This document shows, piece after piece, positions 1 to 6,746 of a DNA stretch of 8,886 nt. The notes below the pieces were generated by a model, which was not told where the DNA came from, made no database searches, and worked only from the letters and a program-made list of their open reading frames with translations. The position numbers and the translations under genes are program-made. Location: NCBI GenBank assembly GCA_964480635.1, contig CAYZQE010000098.1, forward strand, positions 1-8,886, given 5' to 3'. This stretch comes from CAYZQE01 sp964480635. GTDB taxonomy: Bacteria > Pseudomonadota > Gammaproteobacteria > GCA-001735895. Within the stretch, counting starts at the first letter, position 1; every line of letters starts with the position of its first letter.

Positions 1-1373
1 TGTTCGATATTAATCTCATGCTTTTCAATCATGCCATACAACGTTGGCCTAGCAATTTCTAACAATTTAGCCGCTGTTGATAAATTACCTTTAGCCTCTA
101 ACACTGCTCTTTTAATGGCTCTAATATCACCGTTAACTCTTAGCTCTTTTAAAGCAAAGGTATCCGCGCTTATTTCTTGAGTGTGCTTTTCTGTTTGAGC
201 GACCACAATATTTAAGTCTTCTACTTCTATATAAGCACCGTCACTCATTATTACCGCTCTGCGAATGATCTTATCTAGCTCACGCACATTACCTTTGCAT
301 TCATAATCTAATAAGGCTTGGTCTGCTGCGGGGCTTAAACCTTTAATGTTTTTATTCTGCTGTGTGGCGTATTTAGATAAAAAGCTATGTGCTAACACTA
401 AAATATCGTCTTCTCGCTCCCTTAGTGGGGGTAGCTCTAATGTTATATCGCTTATTCTATAATACAGGTCTTCTCTAAAGGTTTGAGCTTGAAGCATTTC
501 ATCGATATTTCGATGGGTTGCACAGATTACTCTTGTATTGATCGTTATGGCTTCTGTTCCACCTACTCGTTCTATCTCGCGTTCTTGTAAGAAACGTAAT
601 AGCTTCACTTGTAGCTCTAAGGGCATGTCACCGATTTCATCTAGAAATAGTGTGCCGTTATGTGCGAGCTCTATTTTACCCAGTTTACGTGCCGTTGCGC
701 CGGTGAAGGATCCTTTTTCATGACCAAACAATTCACTTTCTAATAGGTTATCGGGTATTGCGGCACAGTTAATAGCGACTAAGCGCCCTTCTGAATAACT
801 ACTTAAGCCATGAATGGCTTTTGCAAAAACTTCTTTACCTGTGCCTGATTCACCTAATATCATCACGCTTAAATCACTTGGGGCGACTCGTTCTACCATT
901 TTGCACACTTGGTTCATGGATGCACTGGCAGACAAGATGCCATCTAAAGGTGAGCTTTGTTTGTTTTTTAGCAGCTCACGATGCTCTGCTTCAATCTCAT
1001 ACAGATGAAATGCACGCTCTACCACTAACGCTAGTATTTTAGCCTCTACTGGTTTATTAAAAAAATCGTAGGCACCTTGTGTGATGGCATTTAAGGCATG
1101 CTCTCTGTCTTCTTGCCCTGTTACTACAATCACTTTAGTGTGAGGCGACATGTCATTAACTTGCTTTAAAATTTTAAAGCCTACGCTAAAACCACCGGGG
1201 TCTGGTGGGAGACCTAAATCTAAGGTCATTACTTGAGGTTGATGGGTATTGAGAATTTCTAATGCGGTTTCTTCATCCTCTGCCATATGTACTTTAATGC
1301 CGTCAAAGCTCCACTTTAATTGGGACTGTAACCCAGGATCGTCTTCTACGATCAATAACACTTTATTTTCCAT
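1..1373 (-). CDS. prsR: PEP-CTERM-box sigma-54-dependent response regulator PrsR (3' end cut by window edge)
   Basis: NtrC-like transcription factor, partner of the adjacent kinase PrsK. About 457 residues are visible and the frame is open to the left edge, so only the last few residues are missing. Residues 1-120 are a receiver domain: acidic pair E10-D11-D12, phosphoacceptor D52 in VMTLDLGLPP, T85 in VVTG and K107 in NKPV. A linker leads to the AAA+ domain (about 145-375), with Walker A GESGTGKE (174-181), a GAFTGA-type sigma-54 contact loop written GSFTGA (221-226) and Walker B GTLFLDE (240-246). A Fis-type helix-turn-helix (about 419-450, ending in ARPTLYGMIEKH) binds DNA. The usual WPGNVREL motif reads CKGNVREL (359-366), which is odd. 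In characterised XrtA systems PrsR works with RpoN to switch on PEP-CTERM genes; that role is inferred here. The start is the first ATG, 11 bases after the prsK stop, and the sequence reads straight into VLLIVEDD as expected. No strong ribosome site is seen, so translation may be coupled to prsK. Confidence 0.95.
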   Translation of the reverse strand, partial: MENKVLLIVEDDPGLQSQLKWSFDGIKVHMAEDEETALEILNTHQPQVMTLDLGLPPDPGGFSVGFKILKQVNDMSPHTKVIVVTGQEDREHALNAITQGAYDFFNKPVEAKILALVVERAFHLYEIEAEHRELLKNKQSSPLDGILSASASMNQVCKMVERVAPSDLSVMILGESGTGKEVFAKAIHGLSSYSEGRLVAINCAAIPDNLLESELFGHEKGSFTGATARKLGKIELAHNGTLFLDEIGDMPLELQVKLLRFLQEREIERVGGTEAITINTRVICATHRNIDEMLQAQTFREDLYYRISDITLELPPLREREDDILVLAHSFLSKYATQQNKNIKGLSPAADQALLDYECKGNVRELDKIIRRAVIMSDGAYIEVEDLNIVVAQTEKHTQEISADTFALKELRVNGDIRAIKRAVLEAKGNLSTAAKLLEIARPTLYGMIEKHEINIE

Positions 1374-1384
1374 AGCTTTGATTT

Positions 1385-3436
1385 TTAATTGAACAATTTA
1401 TTAGTTATATGATTTTTTATAGGAATTTCAATGGTGAACTCGGTTCCTTTTGATTCTTGGCTTTTTACGTTTACGTCACCATTAATTGAGCGAAAAAACT
1501 GCCTGCTTTGAAACACGCCAACGCCCATGCCTGTTACACCTTTTGAGCTATCAAAGGGCCGAAAAAGGTGCTCTGCAATAAACTGTTCTGACATGCCGCA
1601 ACCTTCATCTCTTATTATAAGGTAGAGCTTATCACTGTCTTGCTTCATGATGATATAGACATGACTGTTTTTAGTGGATGCATCAATCGCATTTTGAATG
1701 ATGTGCTTCACTGCTGATATAAAAGTTTGTTTATTTAATGTTAACTCGATAGCAATTGGTTCAAAATTTAACACGACAGGTCGATTTTTATAGCTTTCAA
1801 TTAATAGCTGAATTTCAGTTTTCACATTAAAAGCCTCCTCTTTGTCTAGTTTCTCTGGTTCTTTTAATTGCAATATCAAGCGCTGCATCTTAGTGGCCAC
1901 ATGCTCTATTGTGCTTAACATATCATCAATGAATTCTGGATTAGTTTTATGCGTTTTAGCATTTTCATTCATTAACAGTAATTGACTTAACACGGTTTTT
2001 AAATCGTGCACTAAAAAAGCTGTCATTTGCGATATGTGTTGAAATTTTTGTGCTTCCATTAATTGAAACGAGACGTGATGTTGCGCGAAAAATAATGCGA
2101 TATGGTCTGACACTGTTTTTAATAATTCTTTGTCTTCAGCATCTAAAGCCCGCTTTACAATAGGATCTCGAAAAATAGCAAAGCCTAATGACTCATCTTG
2201 GTTCCATAATGGCAAAACAAACCATGCGTCTTCTATATGGTTAAAATAATGGTCTTTTTTAGATGACTGACAGACGTATACATCTTTTTTGTGCGGTAAT
2301 ACATTTTCTAAAAATTCTCTCGCTACATTTTTTTGCTCATCTTGCAATGGCATATTCCAACTGGCAATGTGACGATAATACCCTTCATCATTTATCCATA
2401 ACGCCCCACCCTTGCTATCCATAATTTGACAAACGGCAATCAATGCTTTTTCTCTTATCGTATTATCTGAGCTAGCTAGTAGCGTATTAGAGAACCGGTG
2501 CCATTCATCTCTATAGTCATATTTATTACTAAAAAAGTTAGCATATAAATAGTTTTTAATTTGCAATCGAATACTGGTTGATGAAATGATTAAAACCAGT
2601 GTTAACAAGCCAGCAACAATAACCGTTGTTTGCAACAAGCCACCCCACTGCCCACCCATTAGCTTTATAAAATAGGCTAGTATCGAAACCAATATTAAAT
2701 AAGCCCCAGCAATCATTAAGGTTGTCGAATGAAACACCACATGGCGAGATATATAAATGCGCGGTGCTAATGTTGGATTTCTGACTGCTGATAAAATAAG
2801 GATGGGTAAGACTAAGACATTAACTAAACCTCGGGCACTCCAATAATCGTAATTTAACTCATTCCAAAGTAAGGCATTTGAATACACAAAAATATCGTAA
2901 ATAAATATGGATGCAGCTGATAAACAGAGTATCTGAATGCTCCAACGGTCTTGTTTAGGCGTGTTTCTATATAATTGTTCTACTATAACCAAGCCAATAA
3001 CGGGAAAGATGATTTGTAATAGTGTTTCAATAAAATTTACGTTTTTAAATTCTAATGCGACAGTAATATTGTGATTAAATATAAGCAGTATAAAGCTAAC
3101 CATTAAGGCAAAAAAGACATTAATTGGCGAGAGTATGTTTTTAAAGTCGAAAATAGAGGCTTTAGATGAATAGCTGCCCATGGCGTATTGCAAGACAAAA
3201 ATCCACACCAATGAACGAAAAAGTTCGGCGATGACTATAAATTCAAAAGCAAATGATGCACCTACTTGGCTCATCATTAACAAGCCACTCCACAAAACAG
3301 CTACTGCAATAAGTGCAACAAACGGTTTACCTTTAGAGTTATCTCTTTGTCCGACTAGGAAAAGAGCTAACATGACAAAATAAACCCCAAAACTCACTGC
3401 GTAACTTATAAAACCAATCGACAAATTTATTGCCAT
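1385..3436 (-). CDS. prsK: XrtA/PEP-CTERM-system membrane sensor histidine kinase PrsK
   Basis: 683-residue sensor kinase, full length for the PrsK (TIGR02916-type) family. The N-terminal part, to about residue 290, is a run of roughly nine hydrophobic segments, so it is anchored in the inner membrane by a large polytopic module rather than by a periplasmic sensor domain. A cytosolic GAF-like region follows (about 325-465). The kinase core has the phosphoaccepting H477 in FLVHDLKT, N-box N582 in IQNAIDAS, G1 box DEGCGM from D610 and G2 box GVTGMGVGVF from G633. All catalytic boxes are present, so it should be active. The family usually reads HDLKN at the H-box; here it is HDLKT. Threonine at this place (H+4) is also a normal phosphatase-competent residue in HisKA kinases. 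The gene is upstream of prsR on the same strand and divergent from the export operon. An AAGG about 10 bases before the ATG could serve as ribosome site. The signal sensed is unknown. Confidence 0.95.
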   Translation of the reverse strand: MAINLSIGFISYAVSFGVYFVMLALFLVGQRDNSKGKPFVALIAVAVLWSGLLMMSQVGASFAFEFIVIAELFRSLVWIFVLQYAMGSYSSKASIFDFKNILSPINVFFALMVSFILLIFNHNITVALEFKNVNFIETLLQIIFPVIGLVIVEQLYRNTPKQDRWSIQILCLSAASIFIYDIFVYSNALLWNELNYDYWSARGLVNVLVLPILILSAVRNPTLAPRIYISRHVVFHSTTLMIAGAYLILVSILAYFIKLMGGQWGGLLQTTVIVAGLLTLVLIISSTSIRLQIKNYLYANFFSNKYDYRDEWHRFSNTLLASSDNTIREKALIAVCQIMDSKGGALWINDEGYYRHIASWNMPLQDEQKNVAREFLENVLPHKKDVYVCQSSKKDHYFNHIEDAWFVLPLWNQDESLGFAIFRDPIVKRALDAEDKELLKTVSDHIALFFAQHHVSFQLMEAQKFQHISQMTAFLVHDLKTVLSQLLLMNENAKTHKTNPEFIDDMLSTIEHVATKMQRLILQLKEPEKLDKEEAFNVKTEIQLLIESYKNRPVVLNFEPIAIELTLNKQTFISAVKHIIQNAIDASTKNSHVYIIMKQDSDKLYLIIRDEGCGMSEQFIAEHLFRPFDSSKGVTGMGVGVFQSRQFFRSINGDVNVKSQESKGTEFTIEIPIKNHITNKLFN

Positions 3437-3548
3437 TCTTAGAATACCTTTTTATATATTTACGCTACAATAACTAAAATACTTTCACTTATCATGCATT
3501 GATTTATTAATGTTGATTATTTTCTAACGGATTAAGAGTACTTTAAGA
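3437..3548. promoter_or_regulatory. Divergent intergenic region between prsK and the export operon
   Basis: 112 bases, very AT-rich, between two divergent starts, so it must carry promoters for both directions. For the plus strand, a weak sigma-70-like pair could be TTTCAC (3483-3488) and TATTAA (3505-3510), 16 bases apart. For the minus strand only an AT-rich TATATA-like stretch near 3450-3460 stands out. No GG-N10-GC sigma-54 element is visible in either direction, so direct control of these two operons by PrsR is not supported by the sequence. A small inverted repeat, CATT/AATG, with an 8-base spacer lies near 3497-3512. AAGAG (3534-3538), 10 bases before the ATG at 3549, is the likely ribosome site of the first export gene. 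Exact promoter positions are guesses. Confidence 0.4.
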
Positions 3549-4160
3549 ATGCTAAAAACCACTAAATTATTTTTTATTTTTTTAACCATTTTTATTTTTA
3601 ATGGGTGCTCTTCTCTTAATAGCCCCGCGCTACCAAATAATTTAGACATCAACGAAGCTTCTTATCTAATTGGCCCGGGTGATAATCTGCAAATTTTTGT
3701 GTGGCGGAATGCAGATTTAAGCACCAGTGTTCCCGTTAGGCCTGATGGGCGTATTTCGTCCCCTTTAATTGATGATTTATCAGTAGCCGGCTTAAAACCT
3801 ATTGAAGTGGCTAAATTGGTTGAGGATATCCTCTCTAAATATATCAGAAACCCACAGGTTTCTATTATTGTATCTGGTTTTCAGGGTACAACTTCTCAAC
3901 AAGTTAGAATTATTGGTAATGCAACCAACCCTACTGTTTTACCCTACAAGCAAGGCATGACGTTATTAGACGTGATGATTGCGGTACAAGGTTTAACTGA
4001 TTTTGCAGATGGCGATAACGCACAACTTATTCGTACCGTTAATGGTAAACAGCAGCAATATACTGTTTTTTTAGATAGCCTTATCAGAAAAGGAGATATT
4101 TCAAAAAATAGGAATATTCATCCTGGGGATACCATAATTATTCCCGAGGCGTGGTTCTAA
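3549..4160 (+). CDS. XrtA/PEP-CTERM-system exopolysaccharide export lipoprotein (OPX/Wza-type, short)
   Basis: 203-residue periplasm-facing polysaccharide export protein. The N-terminus is a lipoprotein signal: two lysines, a Phe/Ile-rich core and a lipobox-like FNGC with C20 as the acylation site, followed by SSLNS. The box is atypical (Phe and Asn before Gly-Cys). Residues about 38-112 match the Poly_export domain: YLIGPGDNLQIFVWRN, then PVRPDGRISSPLIDDL and a conserved NPQVSIIVSG. Residues about 115-200 form one SLBB-type domain (VRIIGNATNP, LLDVMIAVQGL, IHPGDTIIIPEAWF). The C-terminal IPE-x-WF ending is characteristic of the TIGR03027 group. It is far shorter than Wza (about 380 residues) and has no C-terminal amphipathic helix to make its own outer-membrane pore. 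It is the first gene of the export operon, with 19 bases to the next. It is known as EpsD in some XrtA systems. Confidence 0.93.
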   Translation: MLKTTKLFFIFLTIFIFNGCSSLNSPALPNNLDINEASYLIGPGDNLQIFVWRNADLSTSVPVRPDGRISSPLIDDLSVAGLKPIEVAKLVEDILSKYIRNPQVSIIVSGFQGTTSQQVRIIGNATNPTVLPYKQGMTLLDVMIAVQGLTDFADGDNAQLIRTVNGKQQQYTVFLDSLIRKGDISKNRNIHPGDTIIIPEAWF

Positions 4161-4179
4161 ATAATTAGGTATTACATTC

Positions 4180-5748
4180 ATGGATAATTTAGAAGAATTA
4201 CTTGAGTTAATTCAACAATATTTACGTGGTATATGGAAACAGCGCTGGTTAGCCATCATTGTTGCGTGGCCTATTATGATTGCGGGTGTATTATTTGTTG
4301 ATAATTTAACCGACAAATATACGGCAACCACAAAAATCTACATAGATACCTCATCTATTTTAAAGCCATTATTAAGAGGCCTCGCCATTCAAAGTGATTT
4401 TAGTGCCAATGTTAGACTCATGAGCCGAAAGTTACTAAGTCGACCAAACATTGAACGTGCGGCAAGGCAAATGGATATGGACATTAATATCTCAAGCCCT
4501 TCAGAAATGGAAGCACTGATTAACCATATATTGGATAATACCGAGCTAGAATCTAAAGGCCGCTCTGGAACCTATAGCATATCCTATACTGATAAAAACC
4601 CTGTTATTGCTAAACGTATGGTGCAAACGCTACTTGATATTTTTGTGGAAGACACCTTAGGTAAAAACTCTAAAGAATCTGATGTTGCGATTACATTTTT
4701 AGATAATCAAATTAAAAAATATGACTTATTGCTTTCTGAAGCAGAAACTCGGGTTGAAAATTTCAAACGCAAAAACATTGGCATTATGCCCAAAGATGGC
4801 GCTAGTTATTATCAAGAATTTAAACAAGCAACGTCTGCACTTGAACAAGCAACACTTCAATTGCAGGAATTATCTAATCGTCGTCAACAACTTAAAAAGC
4901 AATTAAGTGAGCTTAAAGACATAAAGCATGAGTCGGCATTTTTTATAAGCCAATATCAAAACCGTATCAGTAAAACTGAAGAAGAAATTGACAATATGTT
5001 GCTGTTATACACCGATGAGCACCCTGATGTTTTGAGCAAACAACGCATATTAGCCACTCTAAACAAGAAAAAAGAAACTGAAAAAGAGCTTTTTGAAAAT
5101 AAAGAACAGAACGTTTCCTATTTAGATAACCCAGTCCGCCAAGAAATAACGATACTTCTAAGTGAAACGAATGCAACGATATCGGCTCTAAAAGCCAGAG
5201 TAGCCGCATTCTCAAAAAGGCAACAGGGATTAAAGCAACGTGTTGATATTATCCCTAAAATTGAGGCCGAATTGTCTCGTTTAAATAGAGATTATCAAGT
5301 GCACCAAAAGAATTATTCATCGCTAGTTGAGCGCCGCGAACAAGCTAAAATTTCTGAGGATGTCGAGACAGGAACAGAACAGGTTAAATTTAGAATTATT
5401 GAGCCGCCTAATGTACCTTCAAAAGCTAGTTTCCCAAACCGACCATTATTTGATGTCGCTGTTTTAATTCTCTCTTTAATAGCTGGTTATGGCATTGCTT
5501 TACTCCGATCATTGTTACAACCTGTTTTTTATAACGGCCCACAGCTTAAAAAATTTACTAACTTACCTGTAATCGGCGCTATCAATAAAATTGATACGCC
5601 TTTAGTAATAGGCAAACGAAAACGAAATATCGCCTTATTTTTCTTAGCTAATATTTTATTAATACTCACAAACATTGCTTTTGTCTATGCACATATGAAT
5701 CAAATATTGCTGATTAGCACTCTAAAAACAATGGGGATTAACTTATGA
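4180..5748 (+). CDS. XrtA-system polysaccharide chain-length determinant (Wzz/GumC-type PCP)
   Basis: 522-residue inner-membrane polysaccharide co-polymerase that sets polymer length and serves as the membrane partner of the tyrosine kinase encoded next. TM1 is about residues 23-40, within the N-terminal Wzz domain. A long periplasmic part follows, with a charged, Gln/Glu/Lys-rich coiled coil (about 175-390) and the NPVRQE segment of the GNVR type. The Pro-rich pre-TM motif IEPPNVPSKASFPNRP (407-422) leads to TM2 (about 424-442). A third hydrophobic segment (about 484-504) follows a 40-residue basic loop, which should face the cytosol and contact the kinase. Length and three-segment layout fit the TIGR03007 family. 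The start is supported by AGG at 4167-4169, about 10 bases upstream. The stop overlaps the next start as ATGA. No kinase domain is fused, unlike Wzc, so this is the split arrangement. Confidence 0.94.
   Translation: MDNLEELLELIQQYLRGIWKQRWLAIIVAWPIMIAGVLFVDNLTDKYTATTKIYIDTSSILKPLLRGLAIQSDFSANVRLMSRKLLSRPNIERAARQMDMDINISSPSEMEALINHILDNTELESKGRSGTYSISYTDKNPVIAKRMVQTLLDIFVEDTLGKNSKESDVAITFLDNQIKKYDLLLSEAETRVENFKRKNIGIMPKDGASYYQEFKQATSALEQATLQLQELSNRRQQLKKQLSELKDIKHESAFFISQYQNRISKTEEEIDNMLLLYTDEHPDVLSKQRILATLNKKKETEKELFENKEQNVSYLDNPVRQEITILLSETNATISALKARVAAFSKRQQGLKQRVDIIPKIEAELSRLNRDYQVHQKNYSSLVERREQAKISEDVETGTEQVKFRIIEPPNVPSKASFPNRPLFDVAVLILSLIAGYGIALLRSLLQPVFYNGPQLKKFTNLPVIGAINKIDTPLVIGKRKRNIALFFLANILLILTNIAFVYAHMNQILLISTLKTMGINL
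5733..5737 (+). promoter_or_regulatory. Ribosome binding site of the tyrosine autokinase
   Basis: GGGGA sits 7 bases before the ATG at 5745 and 13 before a second in-frame ATG at 5751. This spacing favours the upstream start, which lies in the ATGA overlap with the chain-length gene. The site is inside the coding end of that gene. Confidence 0.6.
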
Positions 5749-6746
5749 GCATGATAGAAAAAGCGGCTAAGCGATATAAGAAAAAAGCTATAAAAAAACC
5801 CTCAAATACAAATCAAGGTGTTGCTTCTAGTCATGAAAATGGCGGGTCAGAAGCGAATACTCCAGACTTTAATTTGTCTTCCCCCTCTGAAACACTAAAA
5901 GAAACAACGCCAATCATCACTAAAAATATCGGCAGTGATGATGAGACTTCTTTTCCTGAAGAGGATATTACCGACATTTCAGGTTTCCAAGGCTTTTCTA
6001 TTAAAGCTAAAAAATCGAAACACTCGAATAACCTACATATTGATTTAAATAAATTAAATAATGAGGGCTTCTTAACACCTAAACACCCCGATAGCCCTTT
6101 ATCCAGCATTTTTAGAATGATAAAAAGACCCATACTTAATAATGCAAAAGGCAAAGGTGCATCCATCGTAGAGCATCCTAACCTCATTCAGGTAACGAGT
6201 TCTTTTGCGAATGAAGGAAAAACTTATTCAGCTATTAATATAGCCATTAGTATAGCTATGGAAAAAGATCTTAATGTGTTACTTATTGATGCCGACATTC
6301 GAAAACCTTCATTAGCTAAAACCTTTGACATTGATGTCGAACAGGGTTTAACCGATCTTTTAAGTGGTGAAGTAAACGACATGAGTAAGGTGTTATATAA
6401 CACCAACATTCCATCACTCACTATTATGTGTGCAGGAAAACCACACCCCAATGGAACAGAACTCCTTTCCAGTGATGCAATGCATCAATTTATTAAAGAA
6501 GTGTCGACACGCTACCCAGATAGAATTATCATTTTTGATTCTCCACCATTACTTCAAACAACCGAATCTACGACACTTGCCTCCCATATGGGGCAAGTTG
6601 TTTTAGTGGTTGAAGCAGAAACGACTCTGGCTCCTCAAATTAAAAAGAGTATCGAAATTTTACAAAATGAAATCGTTTTATTGTTGTTAAATAAGCAAAG
6701 AGAAAAGAAAAACGATATCACTTATGGCTATGGTTACGGCTATTAA
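5745..6746 (+). CDS. XrtA-associated tyrosine autokinase (BY-kinase, CpsD/CapB type)
   Basis: 333-residue cytosolic bacterial tyrosine kinase that autophosphorylates a C-terminal tyrosine cluster and thereby controls assembly of the chain-length complex. Residues 1-125 are basic at the start (EKAAKRYKKKAIKK), then Ser/Pro/Glu-rich and probably disordered. The P-loop domain follows: Walker A SSFANEGKT (152-160, K159), Walker A' LLIDADIRKPS (D182 and D184) and Walker B IIIFDSPP (D265). The protein ends in TYGYGYGY, with tyrosines at 327, 329, 331 and 333. Order and length fit TIGR03018. The Walker A stretch before EGKT is FAN where most relatives have a PG-type sequence; the essential GKT is intact. 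The 4-base overlap with the chain-length gene and the downstream 23-base overlap with the barrel gene imply coupled translation. The adjacent three-TM chain-length protein is the expected activator. Confidence 0.94.
   Translation: MSMIEKAAKRYKKKAIKKPSNTNQGVASSHENGGSEANTPDFNLSSPSETLKETTPIITKNIGSDDETSFPEEDITDISGFQGFSIKAKKSKHSNNLHIDLNKLNNEGFLTPKHPDSPLSSIFRMIKRPILNNAKGKGASIVEHPNLIQVTSSFANEGKTYSAINIAISIAMEKDLNVLLIDADIRKPSLAKTFDIDVEQGLTDLLSGEVNDMSKVLYNTNIPSLTIMCAGKPHPNGTELLSSDAMHQFIKEVSTRYPDRIIIFDSPPLLQTTESTTLASHMGQVVLVVEAETTLAPQIKKSIEILQNEIVLLLLNKQREKKNDITYGYGYGY
6723..6743 (+). repeat. Hexamer repeat TAYGGY in a dual-coding overlap
   Basis: Three TAYGGY hexamers (TATGGC, TATGGT, TACGGC) plus a terminal TAT. 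In the kinase frame they encode the alternating Tyr-Gly tail (Y327 to Y333). In the +1-shifted frame the same bases read ATG-GCT-ATG-GTT-ACG-GCT, giving the start Met-Ala-Met-Val-Thr-Ala of the outer-membrane protein. Gain or loss of one unit would keep both frames open. Confidence 0.8.

Noticed and set aside
538..1042. Three small plus-strand frames (61, 64 and 73 residues)
   Set aside because: They lie wholly inside prsR on the other strand, whose receiver and AAA+ motifs are intact, and they show no recognisable domain.
1374..1384. Possible terminator or promoter between prsK and prsR
   Set aside because: The gap is only 11 bases with no inverted repeat, so the genes are best read as one transcript.
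3180..3383. A 67-residue plus-strand frame
   Set aside because: Antisense to the N-terminal membrane region of prsK; no motif or ribosome site supports it.
3532..3547. Imperfect palindrome around AGTACT before the first export gene
   Set aside because: Only six bases are perfectly symmetric, with mismatches flanking them; chance is likely in AT-rich DNA, so it is not called an operator.
3670..3692. A TGGCCC...CTGC stretch resembling a sigma-54 -24/-12 promoter
   Set aside because: The GG to GC distance is wrong for a -24/-12 element, and it lies within the conserved GPGDNL coding motif of the export lipoprotein.
4721..5215. Small frames inside the chain-length gene, one on each strand
   Set aside because: They fall inside the coiled-coil coding part of the chain-length gene, with composition explained by that gene's repetitive codons.
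5831..6451. Two minus-strand frames (118 and 75 residues) opposite the tyrosine kinase
   Set aside because: They are antisense shadows of a gene with complete Walker motifs and a tyrosine tail, and have no domain of their own.
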